From Alentia gelatinosa (taxonomy: Eukaryota; Annelida; Polychaeta; Phyllodocida; Polynoidae): a stretch of 64,000 nt of DNA. Below, piece after piece: positions 35,591 to 48,290 of the stretch. The notes below the pieces were generated by a model, which saw nothing but the letters and a program-made list of their open reading frames with translations, searched no databases and was not told the origin of the DNA. Numbering within the stretch: position 1 is the first letter of the stretch; every line of letters starts with the position of its first letter. Location of the stretch: positions 38,157,360 through 38,221,359 of the forward strand of contig OX465583.1 in the NCBI GenBank assembly GCA_950022655.1. Direction: 5' to 3'. The position numbers and the translations under genes are program-made.

Positions 35591-37471
35591 CGCCCCATCA
35601 CTACTTACTGCACTTTCGCCAATTCCTTCTGTAAACTAACTTTCCTCACTGGTCTGAGGTGTGCCAATTACCGCGCTCGCTAACGAAGCGATTCGCACGC
35701 AATTTGCACGTAATTTCCGCGGATTGGGGAGAATTGGAAAACAAGAGAAGTGGTCGTGGGAGACGTCATTAGCACAGCTGACCGGTAGATCCGTGACCTG
35801 CTGATTGGTATGTGATGTGGGAAGGAGACATATTAAGGGGTTGGCATTAGTGTAAATATGGCAGGGAAATATGGTTAGGGCTGGACATGAAGAATGGCGG
35901 TATGGTAGAGACGAGCTTATTTCAGAATGATTTTTTGTTATTTCATTCTTCCTTCCCTTTTATCACAGCTGATAAGATACAATAACTATATACTTAGATA
36001 CCACAAGCGTGCCTCGAGAATTCCAGAGCAAAGGTACCCAACACCTCCTGTGTGATAACGACACAAATGTACACGCTGCTTATTTACACACACATGCTGC
36101 TTACAAGCATATCCGTCGTATATTCTCCTTTACTTTGATCCTTTACGTAATCCTAGTAAGCCGTGACTTCCAGCTCTTTTGTTCACCGTTTGAACAACGT
36201 TTCCGTTGAAGAATAAAGATATTAACCATAAAGGTATTAGGGATATAGATACAAAGAATATGATTCTGTCATTATGAGACTTTCACGATAACAAATAAAC
36301 GACGCATGCTGTATCTATATGCTGGTGCAGTGCCCTGTTAGACTATAATACGAACGTTGAAATCTATGTTTGATCGCCTCGTTTACCTTCATATCATTCC
36401 ATTTCTCGCCATGATGCGAATTCCTGGGTCCCTATAGTCAACTCCTACGCAACAACTGCATTGAAATCAGGTTTTGCTGTGTGAACATAATAGTATATGC
36501 GGCGTGTAGCATTCAAAGAGCATCCTCTACTAATAGATTTGTTCATGGAGTTCTAATAGAGCTGTTCACGAATGCTTTATAATTCGGTGTTAATGTACAA
36601 GTCGGTAGTTTAAGTTACAAGTTATAAAGCCACTAACCTCCTAATGGATCACAGTTCTCTAAGGACCCATAATTGGTGTACCATTCCCTTGAATTAGCAG
36701 TCAATACTTTTTTTAACCTTTCCGAGGATGAATATTTCTCATATTATCATATTCGAGAAATCTGAGCAATCTTTGTGTCTCATTATCACATGCTGTCCTA
36801 CACATTCATGTAGGGGCTGAGTTTTTTTTAGCTCGGAAGAACATGCTCAGATAGGCTGCCTAGATGTTAGAGGGTACATAGACTCTAAGCTTGCTGCAAC
36901 TCAGTGACATTGGAAAGGGGCAGAGTACCAGTGTCTTGGGTCTCGCTGACAATAACTTAAAAGACCGAATTATCTCAGTGGGTTACAATAATGAACCACT
37001 GATTGGATGAATCCCGAACCTGGTTATCCTTTTGCTAATTTCTTGTCATAATTCCACAATCATTCATCGATGCTAAACATACCGTTTGATCCTAGTCTGT
37101 ATATAAATCAAGATTTATTGCTCTAGTAAAAAGTGGTAGGCATTAGCAGTGTGATAGGGTAGTATCTTTAGTGCCTACTATCGTCTCGTAGTGTGGTCCA
37201 TGGAGCGGGATCTTTGCTATACTAGGATCTATCCAGGTGGAGCTTTCGTAGGGCGTGTCTGCCGACGACGGTCCATCAGGTGGCCAACACAGTCTGGCCA
37301 CGTCTCCCATTATAACCCGACCGGGGCCGCCCACACCCCGCCCCTTGCGCCCGCCTCAGGCTCACTCCACTCGGATAAACTCCCCCAAGCGACACTGATT
37401 GCTGACCGCCTTCCACCCGTCGGCTCGTGCCCCTGACCCTCATCGGTGGTCGCCAGCCCATTTTCCCATGT
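35591..37471. other. Non-coding stretch
   Basis: A short CpG-containing patch at 35680-35790 includes GACGTCATTAGCA. No exons were recognised. GC rises from 37180 onward, with low-complexity frames only. Confidence 0.4.
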
Positions 37472-37495
37472 CCACCCCCCACCCCCCCCCCCCCC
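37472..37495 (+). repeat. Poly(C) run
   Basis: C-tract interrupted by a single A, within a GC-rich block of about 500 bp. On the minus strand it would be a G-quadruplex-capable G run. Confidence 0.95.
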
Positions 37496-38619
37496 TCCGA
37501 ATCCCTTGCCCCAATGATCCACTCAGCCTCCGTTGAGCCCTAAACACCCCCATCCACGCATCCCGCTGTGCTGGGCGGGCGGCAGGCAGGCTGGGGGAGG
37601 CGGGCGATGGGCGGGTGGTAGGCAGCAGGTTTTAGAGTGAATCTGTAGGCCTAATGGCCTTCTACAAAATGCTGGCGACCAGCAGCCATGGCTTCCGTGC
37701 AGCCAGCGATGACCTCGGACTAATCGAGGCAGTGGCATGAGGAGGGTGCAATGAGCGATATAACGAAATGGTAGGAGGGTGGGAGAAATTGGAGGGATGA
37801 GAAATTAGGAGAGGAAAATAGAGCAAATGAGGAGAGAAAACGGTACCAGAGGTTCGGTAAGAGCATACACAATGTGTGATCAGTAAATCTCCTCAAGGGT
37901 GGTGGTGGTAGTGCACAACGTTTCTCTATATCAGACTTCTACCAAGGTAGGTATTGCAATAAGTATCACAGACTAAATATACACATTATAGCAAGAAATA
38001 TACGCGGGGAGAGAGGTAAAGACACACAGACATACATTGAGAAGGACGTATACACAGGACAATCTATCGTTGAATACGTTAGTGGTCTAGTATTTTGTCA
38101 GCATTGAAGGTACATAGGACGATGATGTATTTATTCATTCTCCTTGCTTCTACACCGCTTCCGTTAACAGCGTACCCTATCAGCCCCCTTCCATACCTTT
38201 CCATCAAGAAATACTCCGATCAGTCCCCTCCCACTAAAATAGTTCTGTAGGCCCTCCACATTACTCGTTTCAAAGGCATGCTGACAATTTTAAAATTCTA
38301 TCAATACTGATTCCTTCCTCTTTTTTTTATCTTCCTTTAAGATCTAGACACTTTATTCGTTATCCACATTAATGATATTTGTTTCTTAAACAATTCCATT
38401 CACACCTATTCCATGATGTCGCGGCCCACCGTTCCAGTACTGCCTTCCACATCAGCCTCAAGTGAGACTCACTGCCTCAGCTGTATGCAAAACCCACCAA
38501 ACCCCTCCTATCCTGACGCCTCTAACCTCACCCCTATTTCCTGGCGCTCACGAGTCTCGTTGGCCTTCGCTTCCCGCCTCCATCGCCCTGTTGCATACCT
38601 AATGCCGGCAGCCGTTTAA
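37496..38619. other. Non-coding stretch
   Basis: GC-rich then pyrimidine-rich DNA. The frame at 38413-38619 is Ser/Pro-rich with no domain. Confidence 0.4.
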
Positions 38620-38900
38620 TATATTCTTATTTCTGCGGGCGGGTTGGCGGAGGCAATTGCCCTCGCCGACTGGCACGATTGAATTCATTAATCAATCTCA
38701 CAACCACCGGGCCGTGACGCAATTTACTCTGAATGTGAAATATGCACGAGCTTCGTCACGTGACCAGCCAGGCTCGGGCGGCTCAGGGCGTCCCTAGTGC
38801 ACCCCTTTAAGCGGCTCAATCCATTCGGATCAAATACTCGACAGTTGTTTTTCCTTTTCGACGAACGGTCGTCAATGAACCGGAAGCAGGTCTTTTGTGG
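38620..38900. promoter_or_regulatory. CpG-enriched block with E-box
   Basis: It contains GTCACGTGAC (38755-38764), a full ten-base palindrome around the E-box. It also has GGGCGGGTTGGCGGAGG near 38638 and an ATTAATCAAT word near 38687. A candidate promoter or enhancer, with no exon identified beside it. Confidence 0.25.
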
Positions 38901-41852
38901 GGACGCTGCCAGGAAGGGTGACGAGGGCACTGGAGGGAGGAAAGGGGGCTTAGAAAAATCCGGTCCTCTTTCGGAATTTTGAATGGGGAATTGTCTGGCA
39001 AGTTCTGGGTCTTTAATAAGCTATGGAAGATAAGATGAATAGCCTTTTCAGAAAAAGATATACGAAGCTAAGATTGGTATATCAATCTCCACTAGCAAGT
39101 TAGCTTTCATATTTGTTTCATGCTTAGGTATTTGATATATATAGACCGTCATCAATGACCCAGACGTTTATTTTCCTTTGAGAAAGTGAAGGTAATATCA
39201 TCTAGGAACCACCTTTTCAATTTAAGAATACTGATTATGAAATGATTGGTACTTGTTCTCAATCTCCGAAGTACTATCTCTCTATAAACAATAATACCCA
39301 GGATAATAAAAATGAAAAAGTCACGGGGAATCCTTGAATGGCTTTTCAGTAAATCAGTTCTAAAAAAGAAACCCAAATCCGGAACAAGACTCTTGTTTGA
39401 TCCTGCTGAAAATAACAAATCGACAAATAATTACATGTCGTTTTGATTATTTATTTCCTTTTGGCTGTTTTACCCGCACATCAAAAGAGGCGCTTTTTCT
39501 GGGATAATCCATGATCGGAACAACAAACATGTCCTCTTTTCAAATGTGTCAATTCTCTGAGATCCACTCAGCATGCCGACTTTCCACACCACCCACTTCA
39601 TGGTTCACCTCCCTTCCAAACCATCCACCTCTTGGCCCACCTCCCATCCATCCAATGTGTCCTGGTATGGACGGAAGTTACTGTGCGTATGTCGATTGAG
39701 TATTCAAAATGATTGAGTATTGATGTTATACCACCATATTTTGCAAAAGTATGGGTGTATGCCAAGAATACCAAGACCAGCTCTGAGGTTGGTAATTGTG
39801 ACAATTATCGGCACAGGTATGTGGCATGGCATAAACCAATATCGCTGACTGCTATATATTCAGACTGCCGTATACCACCATAGAAGAACTTTATTGCTTA
39901 GCCTTCCACCGGGAGTGCTCCTTAGGGTGTCAGCGGTCTCTTCATTAACCTGTAAAACACCCTCCACCAGGGAGGGGGTGCTCAAGTGGAGGCAGGTGGC
40001 GGGTTGTCCACCCCATGGAGGCCAAGGACAATCATTATTCCAGGCACGGCTAACCGTGTGTGTAATCACAGCAAGGGGCATCAAAGGATGATCGCAACCT
40101 GCGCCACCTACATCCGCAAGGTACTGGTCCCTGGGCATAGCCTATACTTCTCACTCCCATCACACCATCTAGGGAGACCTATGGGTATATAACTCTATAG
40201 TCAGCCAATCAGGGATAATATTACAACAAACTACATACATTGAGTGTTGCAAGACCTTATGAAATATGTATAAGCTCTGAGAGATTCTCATTTGTATATT
40301 ATCCACCAGTAAACCGGTTACCATCTCACATTACTTAAATGCAATTCATATTATATGAACCAAAGAATGAATCCAACTCACGCCACTTACATCTCTATCA
40401 AAGCCACCTACAGATCAAACATCCGGGGGGGGGGGGGGCTAATCTATACTAGCTATACCTCTACTACATAATGAAACCCTTTTATTAGCCACCCATCAAC
40501 CTATCCCCATCCCCACATGATACTAACTAATATTTACTAAATACTTCTGCATTCCATCTCCGACTCAACCCGACGTTATCAATTGCTGTACATTCAGTTT
40601 TATTCCAAGTTATATTCAGTGACCCTCATCACTATCAAATACCCATCATCAATTTTCATATAACCGTTATCTAGGTAACCCGGGGAATGCACCCTACATT
40701 CTGAATACCCTATAGGGTTCCACGTGCCTACTCCTCCAGTGCCGACCCTGGAGCATCTGGTCATTGTGAGGTGGGTCGACTAAGAATGTTTTGTCATTTA
40801 CAATGCCTCCATACGGATGGCTTCAATATACGACAGCGTGAATAAAGACAAATGGATGAGAAATTGTTACCCCGGCTTGTTACTGCCAAGATGAAGCTGC
40901 ATCCATCGGTTCAGTCTCTCACCACAACACGCCTGCCTAGCTAAGCCAAACCTAGCCCACATTACCTTACCACAGCCTACTTTCTATTGCCACTCATATA
41001 TATCTTACAACAAACTCTTAACATTTCTTGTCTTAAGTGTACATGCAATATATGATTTTCTTGAGTTACCCCTTTTTGTAAGAGCATATGAACTCAGTTA
41101 GATCTCAAAGTTGCCCGCCACAAGCAATCTCAATCTCCCGTCTTGTTGCTCCTAGAAATGTGAGAAAAGCGTTGTTCCAGTAATATCGGAACTTGTCGCT
41201 TGGTATCGTTATTTACTTTTTACAACACCACATTTTTTAGTGACATAGGTGAAAGGTTCATTCGAAAGGTCTATTCGTATAAAATCTGGAGCACCGATTT
41301 CGACCTTTGGTCGCTATACTGCGATCTGTAAAGCGTGGAGCAGCACCCCCTGCAGCATTATGACACACATATATTGATACACTCATCTTGTGCTACAAAC
41401 AGATGTGTGTCATTATCACTAATCACACAGCTCACCAGGAGATGCAACGGAGCATGACAGGTAAAATAATGTCACATCTCAAATGAGTATTTTCACTTCT
41501 CAATACCTTGTGTCTCTCTCTCATGTACATGAAAATTTATATACAAATCACATTTTAACAATCATATCAAACATAGACTAACTGCGATTTGTCATGTCTT
41601 GACATGAATAACGTTTCCATTGCCAGTCTTTGTCATGATTCCCACACGCTACATTATCCTATCACATCTGATACCGCCTATCCTTCCTATCCAGGAGGAT
41701 TCTGCCAATTTCCTGTCTTACCTTTAAATACCTACCCTCGTCTCACCCTCACCTTTCTCATTCTGTTACTACTATACTCCGCTCAGCCCATATCTGGTTG
41801 TTTTATACGGTCTTCTGTTTCCTTCCTGTCCTCAAACTTCTGCCCTCCAACG
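38901..41852. other. Non-coding stretch
   Basis: No exon was recognised. There is a 14-base G run at 40425-40438, and a hairpin with ATGACACACAT arms at about 41359-41414. Confidence 0.4.
40425..40438 (+). repeat. Poly(G) run, 14 bases
   Basis: Uninterrupted G14; prone to length variation. Confidence 0.95.
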
Positions 41853-41881
41853 ACCAACAGGGGGCGCCACTAGTCACGTGA
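41853..41881 (+). promoter_or_regulatory. CTCF-like motif next to TCACGTGA
   Basis: ACCAACAGGGGGCGCCAC (41853-41870) matches the CTCF core. Only three bases separate it from the E-box palindrome TCACGTGA (41874-41881). Confidence 0.45.
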
Positions 41882-42039
41882 TATTGGAGTGGGTCGCGGC
41901 GCCTAATGAAGAAGTATGACGCACCTGTTACGAGTCGGGGTAGGGGTGATGTTACGGCCCCCATCCACTAGCAGTTACAGAGGCGGTGATACGAAGATGG
42001 AGGGAGCAGGGTTCTATGACTAGAGGTATAACGTATCAT

Positions 42040-42200
42040 AGTAGACGCTCCATTTTCGTTTCACAACGCTGTTAACGTGATTGCTGAGGGGCTCCCAATT
42101 AACGACGTCATCCGATATGGCGGACCTGGAACCGGAAACGTCTCTCTTACAGATACGCAGGGTTTGGCGTTAAACGATGGCATCGGTCGATGATATAACG
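42040..42200. promoter_or_regulatory. Promoter-like block: CRE, YY1-like, ETS
   Basis: Within 40 bases or so there are CGACGTCA (42103-42110, CRE-like), GATATGGCGGA (42114-42124, YY1-like) and ACCGGAAACG (42131-42140, ETS-like). The surroundings are CpG-enriched. This mix is typical of TATA-less metazoan promoters. No first exon can be assigned. Confidence 0.3.
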
Positions 42201-43594
42201 AGTAGCAGCGAAATAGGGATCACATTCTAAAGCTGAAACATGTATGACGTATTCATGTTCTGACATAAAGTTGGTCCGTGTAGAGGATACTGCCTCACAA
42301 ATTGTCTGTTACGTGCTATTTCGGGTACCATGAATATTCATGCTGCTTTACCTCTGTAAGCCAGCTCTGTGGTAGGTTATGTTAGTCTCCCTGATATGGC
42401 ATGAAGGAAATATCGCATTATGTAATATGTTGTCCCTCCCCCTTGTATCAATGTAGGGATGTATCAATGTGGCAAAGTTTTCCCACAGAGCGCGGTCTAC
42501 ACCTCACTCATATATCATCAAAAACAAAAGCACATGCAAATAGGTATGACGGGTTACAGATATTAAACCAGGCTTTTTAAGTAGTCGACCGGTGAATTTG
42601 AATACAATACTGGTTCGAATTACAAAAAGGCCAATCAAGATTTCTTTAAAATGTCTCCATCCTATAAATATTTTAATAAACATGGTCAGATCAACTTTCT
42701 GTATAATAGTCTCGGACTTTTAATCCCAAGTTTCTCATTCTGTTCAAATAGTCATTATAAAGGCTACATACACTGATGCCGGTGTACCCTGGTATTGCTG
42801 GTTTTTTATATTAGTAAAATGAACCTTTCCGTTTTGATATCCTATGTTTCCGCATATTTATTACAATGGCATTCATGTATGTATACACATTAAGACCGGG
42901 GATCCACCAACGCCGATACAAACCGATACAAAATGACAAAATCCTAGCCTGCCGGGAGGCACATCGTAGTGCATCGGTGTGCGTTGTAACGTGTTGGGAG
43001 GATGCATGAAGATGGTATCATGGTCTCGACACACCCCGATATAGCTCACGATGCAACCAGCGTAATCAACCATATATTAAACGGCTGCCGGCAGAAATAA
43101 TGCAGATTCATGATTGATATTTTACCTGTAGATAAAAAACAATATTATATGATATTTCATTACAAAAATCTAATGAAAAAATCAGTTCCAAGTTCAAGCA
43201 TAAAATAATCGATTTGAGACCCTTATCTAATATCAAATTTCACCTTTTTTTGCAGAATGGCATTACCATTATATATTCTAGGTATTCTGAAAATTTCCTA
43301 ATTTTCCGTATATAATTTCATATGATTTCCCGTTCAAAGATATTACTCAGATTGTCTCATATAAAAGTGTGTGTTGGAAGATACTACTCCAGATTTTCCC
43401 CTTTTCTTGAAATGTACATCGGTTTAAAGGTAGCGCAAAAGCCTTATACACGTATATGGTTATTGGTTGGGTCCAATCAATTATTTACACACACAGATTC
43501 ACATCAAGTTACATTATTTGAAAGGCTAATTGCTACTTGAGATTATGTGTTGGAGACATTAGCATTTCTCTAGATTCAATCTAGAGAATTAACT
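42201..43594. other. Non-coding stretch
   Basis: AT-rich; no exon or repeat recognised. Confidence 0.4.
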
Positions 43595-43800
43595 TTAACC
43601 CTTTCACTACGCTGCATAGCACCAAATACACACCCTGAAAAACACCGCTGCAGTACCATTTTCAGTCCTGTCGTAGACGGGCACTTTTCACAATATACTC
43701 CATGGTAATCCAAAATGATTAGGACGTTATATAATAATATAGTGCCTCCAAACATAATAACATAATGTCTCAAGACATCATAACGTAGCTAAAGGTTTAA
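43595..43800. mobile_element. Possible piggyBac-like MITE (198 bp)
   Basis: Flanked by TTAA at 43595-43598 and 43797-43800. The left end reads TTAACCCTTTCACTACGCT and the reverse complement of the right end reads TTAAACCTTTAGCTACGTT, 15 of 19 matching. TTAA targets and CCYT-type ends are piggyBac hallmarks. The inverted ends are short and imperfect, so this is tentative. A hairpin with 11-bp arms and a 1-base loop lies just outside at 43566-43588. Confidence 0.3.
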
Positions 43801-43945
43801 TACAAGAAACCATAGACAGGGATACACCTTCAGTAATAAACCCAGGGTTTTATCATTATCTTGAATAAAACCTTCGCTCCATCGGGATTGCTGTCTCATT
43901 TTGAGGATATTACTTTTTTTGTTTTATCATTATCTTCTCAAAAAT

Positions 43946-43964
43946 GCTCTCTCTCTCTCTCTCT
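43946..43964. repeat. (CT)n microsatellite
   Basis: Short pure CT run. Confidence 0.9.
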
Positions 43965-44029
43965 CCCATGCTTTCCGTACCGCACACCCTTTCACCCAAC
44001 ACCCCGCCCTTAGTTGCTCAGCCGCTACA

Positions 44030-44225
44030 TTCAACCTTCACCGATCGAAGGTCATGGCAACTCAGCCTCGACATCGCAGAACCGGAAGTGTCATTTCGCT
44101 GATCCCCCGCGGTCCTATTACAAGGGTCATGCTTGGTCCGGCCTGAACGACGGCCGTCAGTGGGCGTGACGCCGGCTCCAAGCGAACATGATGAGTGGAC
44201 GCCGGAAGTGCCCCCTCGTGTCATT
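44030..44225. promoter_or_regulatory. CpG-rich promoter-like block with two ETS sites
   Basis: ACCGGAAGTG (44081-44090) and GCCGGAAGTG (44201-44210) are both exact ETS/GABP consensus sites in the same orientation, 120 bases apart. The surrounding DNA is CpG-rich. This is a strong TATA-less promoter signature, but no adjacent exon was recognised. Confidence 0.4.
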
Positions 44226-45499
44226 TGGTTGTATCAAAAGGAGCTAGTTGGTGACGATGATCGTAGGAGCTTTGCCAGCGACCTATAACCTTCTGACCTA
44301 GAGTGTCTGAACCACGGAACGGCTCCAGAGCGGCCTCGTCGTGTTGTGTAATTCATTTTGCCTAATTATACCAAAGATATGCAAGGTAGTCCAGAATGCA
44401 ATTATCGTAAGCGAGTTACAAATCAATTACTGTTAAGAATGTGTCTATTCAAAGTTGATGCGACAATTCCCGAAGATGTAATGCTGAAGCGACACAACTT
44501 CATGAAACCGGAAACCTTCTAACTGCCTGTTTTATCTGATATCGAATACGTGTGGTAGAAAGTGCTTGTTATTACTCTGTCAGTCCCTTAACCACCTGAA
44601 CACAACGACACTAATCCCAAGGAAGTTATAATCCTATTATGAATTCCGGGCTTCGAGTTTACATTAAACATCACTGTCTAATACACACTCCTGTGTAATC
44701 CTGGAAGTGTTAACATTTAAAGTTTCTCAAAATTAACCTATCGAATGGCAATGTCCCATCCATATTTAAGGAAGGATTCCTCCCGGGTTAAACCCTTGCG
44801 AAGAGGGGACTACGCGCTGCAGGATCTTATTACATCTACTAAATGGAAAATACATTATGTTGATAGAAGCTTAGACTAAGCCATGAAACTTAAAGTATTG
44901 AACCGGCTTCTCGTGCTTAAAAAAGCTAGCTTGGGATTCTTGAAAAGTGACAATGTACAATAGTGTTATGTTTTACTAATTTTTCAGACATGCTCGACTA
45001 CACACTAAATTTTACTAATCTCGCATGGATTCATAGTGAGACTTTTCCAAGTGTCAGACATCGTGTTCTTAAAGGACTATACAGATAAACGTAATAACAA
45101 TAAAAATATGTATTTTTATCGTTACTATTTATATCATTACTATTGCTTTTGCTCCTACCATTATAATCATCATACGAAAACGTTTCTCCGTTTATAACAT
45201 CGAACTTGGATGTCGGAGTGGCGAATGATCGGCCAATATTAAATGACTTTACATCTGTATATATTTGTATTGCCCGGCATACATGTACTCTTAAAACCGA
45301 ATATGCTGTAATCAAAAGTAATTGAGGAAACAAATAACCACTCATAATAACTATGTAAAGGTCATGCATACTTGATGAGTATATTAAGGAAAGTGAGGTA
45401 GTCAAGACAGTTTTGCAGTCCCTCGAGAAAGTTTTCCCTCCATCCTATTAAAACCAAAAACCAAGACAAGCCGCAGTGTAATAGGCAGTGCCCCATTTC
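44226..45499. other. Non-coding stretch
   Basis: AT-rich; the minus frame 45031-45405 has no domain signature. Confidence 0.4.
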
Positions 45500-45740
45500 C
45501 CACCCTCCTCATCACCCCCTACCGCTTCTGTTTTCCCAGCATACCGCCGTGGGGGTCCGGTCGGTGGCGCTACCTGTGGCCTGGGATCACGTGAGGGCCG
45601 GGCGTCCATCCATCATGGCGTCACGTCACCCGGGCATGTGCAGCTCGACGTTTGAATGGCGTCGCCTGCTGAGTATGCCGTGCCGGACGCAGATTTAGGA
45701 GGGCGGGGTGCCTGGAGCACCGCTCACACGTGGTCCGGGT
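45500..45740. promoter_or_regulatory. CpG-rich promoter-like block
   Basis: It contains GGTGGCGCTA (45564-45573, partial CTCF-like), TCACGTGA (45587-45594) and CATCATGGCGTCACG (45611-45625, YY1/CRE-like) in a sharply CpG-rich interval. The minus frame 45621-45902 overlaps but shows no family signature. Confidence 0.35.
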
Positions 45741-45919
45741 TAGGACGAGCAAATGGTGAGCAAATTGTGATTGGAAGCCATGAGCAGTTTTGCCAAAAAC
45801 CGGAGCGAACCAGGCTATAATGACTCTGTGATTGGTTTGTGGGCAGACAGTTGGATATGGATAGTTTCTAGAGTAAACAAACGTCTTACCCTCTGCGAAC
45901 AATCCCCAGCCTTCTGAAT

Positions 45920-46110
45920 GAGAAGCTCTCAGTGACCACTTCTAAGTGCGAATTCTCTTCAATAGGCGGTTCTTAAATCGCAGCTCTCTATGTGAAGTCA
46001 TTATTAAACTGTTCTCTTTGAGAAATTGTCATTAAGCACTTCCTTGTGAGCAGTTCTCAGTCAGCAGTTCTCAGTGACAATTTCGCAGGGAGGAATCTTT
46101 ATTGAGGAGC
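45920..46110. repeat. Degenerate short tandem repeat
   Basis: Variants of GCAGTTCTCAGTGA recur roughly every 15-25 bases, clearest at 46049-46080. Earlier units are strongly diverged. Confidence 0.55.
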
Positions 46111-47575
46111 TGTCAGAGAGGACACTGGAGGAAACAATCTTCTGCAGGCAATTTTCAAGTTATGAGCTATTCGTTGACAGTCCGAAGTGGGTTCAAGCTT
46201 AGCAATACCAATCAATATTAATCAGAATATATCATATAACATCAAAATATTTGTCACTGTTTTATATATATAACAGAGAAAGATCCAGACTTATTCAGAA
46301 ACTGCATTTGCTGTTCATGTGCCCAGTGAATAAGTACTTTGATTTGTAATATCAGAGTGGAGCAGCAACGCTCGTTTGACGCGAATCACCACGTTTGAGT
46401 TTCAGAAGCCATTCCTAAGACTGCCATATGGAACTTGCAGATCTATAAAATGTACGCTCAATTATCCCCATCAAAGGTATTCAGCTAAAAGCAGGCATTA
46501 CTGGGTTTAATGTAATATTCTCCTGCACTACAAAGCTCTTACACTGTGCGTTTCCCATGAATCACAGTCAATGAAGTTAGGCATTGTGAAACAAAATTGA
46601 ATCTCACCATCACATAGTTCTTAGTAGATCCTGCAGATGTCTAAAATACAGAACACTGGAGATGTATCTTCTGAAGCTTTGTCAAATCCCTACTGAGATT
46701 TATTTCTTAGTTCTCCAAATATATATGTTCTTTGTGTAGACGTCTGTCAAGTCCATGCTGTTCAGAAGCAGGTGGTAGCTTTGGAATATAAGCTTTCTGA
46801 TCCTGACGTTCATGGCACTGCGATGGGAAACAAACAGATGGGACATCCCAGCATGCCAAGGCAAATTATTATCAAAGCAGCTCGTTATGTTGAAATGAGA
46901 TACAAAGATAATAGAAATTCTTGTGTGAAACTATTTTTCAACATGGAAATGTAACGATTTTCCTTGAGAATAGCTGCCTTTCAACTGGAGAAGATTTTGA
47001 CCAAGGTAATTATACATATTAACGCAACGTCTAATATACTAATTATATTATCCTACCTCTATTTAAAAAAAAGGTCAGAGGCTTAACATGGGATTTGTTT
47101 ATGTAGTAGTGTGTGAGTAATAGTAGAATGTGGCCGACTATGAAAATAGTTCCAACTACCCCCCTCCACACACACACATACACAAACTATTCTAGCCTTG
47201 TGCATGTTACAAATATTCTCTAATATTCTAATATTCTCAAATCGTAGAGACTAGGTAGGATAAATACCAAATTGAACTTGAGTTAGCAGCGTAAGGTCAG
47301 CTGTTTACCATGCTCAGCTATCGCTTCGCGTAGTAATAGCGAACTCACCAACGTGGAATAAAAACTCACGTTCAGTTTCTACCAATTATTATATACCTAT
47401 GTCTGTATGTTACACAAATACAAAGCTGTTTTCAAAGTCTTCAAAGATTTTTGTTCTATTAACAGTGATAAACAATGGTACTTTATAAAATTGAATGCCA
47501 TATTATTAAATCATAAAATATATGATCTACATTTAAATCAGAATAATATCCTTTCTGTATTCCTGATGCCGCTAT
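46111..47575. other. Non-coding stretch
   Basis: No exon recognised. A 60-codon frame at 46772-46954 has a balanced composition but no identifiable family. Confidence 0.4.
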
Positions 47576-47578
47576 ATT
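47576..47578 (+). repeat. Left target-site duplication ATT
   Basis: ATT just outside the left CACTG end, matched at 48579-48581. Three bases can match by chance, so the support comes from the inverted repeats. Confidence 0.5.
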
Positions 47579-47869
47579 CACTGCACGAAAACCACGATTT
47601 TACATATATATACGCCATCGCGATAACGCACATATCGGCTGAATATTGACTTATTTTCATTTATATATGCCTCTTATCCGCGTCTGCTTTTCGGGCGTCT
47701 ACGAGACAGTTTCCATTTGTAGATGCGCGCGACTTGGCTGTATTTCACGCCTGGCATATCCAAGATAAAACATGCTCTGCACAATATATATACGCCACGC
47801 GTATGTGTATGTGTATGTGTACCGAAAATTTCAAAAGTCTGCTACCTCTACCATGCCCGTTGTTGTTTT

Positions 47870-48110
47870 TAGACCCGCCGACCCCCGTCTCCTGCCATCC
47901 CCCGTCACGCCCCGACTCCCCCCTACCACCCCACGCCACCCCCAGCCAGCCTCAGTGAGAAGCCCCCGCTGCCCGCCGCCCACCGCCCACCGCGCGCCGC
48001 CAGCCGCGTTTGTACTGGTTGACTCAGTGGGAAACCCTCCCCCACCCCCCACCGCCCCCCATGCCCGCCCCATGCCCGCCGCGAGGTGTTATGGTGTCGG
48101 GTGGGGGCCA
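47870..48110. other. C-rich core of the CACTA-like element
   Basis: Dense C runs (many of 4-6 bases) on the plus strand with CCGCCCACCGCC-type repeats. It is G-quadruplex-capable on the minus strand and i-motif-capable on the plus. The 165-codon frame 47772-48269 over it is Pro/Arg-rich and explained by composition. Confidence 0.7.
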
Positions 48111-48260
48111 GGTACACATGTGCAGCCGCATTCACATGGGAGTAAGATGATTTCAGGATTCAACATCAAGTCTGAAGAGGGTCATTATATAGTAAGCCTG
48201 ATTGTCCACACATTGAAATGGTGTTTGAAAGTAAGATCTATTAGAAAAACAATTAAAAAA

Positions 48261-48290
48261 ACAACATAATGCAACATAATGCAACATAAT
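48261..48290 (+). repeat. 10-bp tandem repeat, three units
   Basis: The unit RCAACATAAT is present three times in a row inside the CACTA-like element. Confidence 0.95.

Noticed and set aside
47772..48269. 165-codon Pro/Arg-rich frame
   Set aside because: It is explained by the C-rich core of the CACTA-like element, and overlapping frames on the other strand are equally open.
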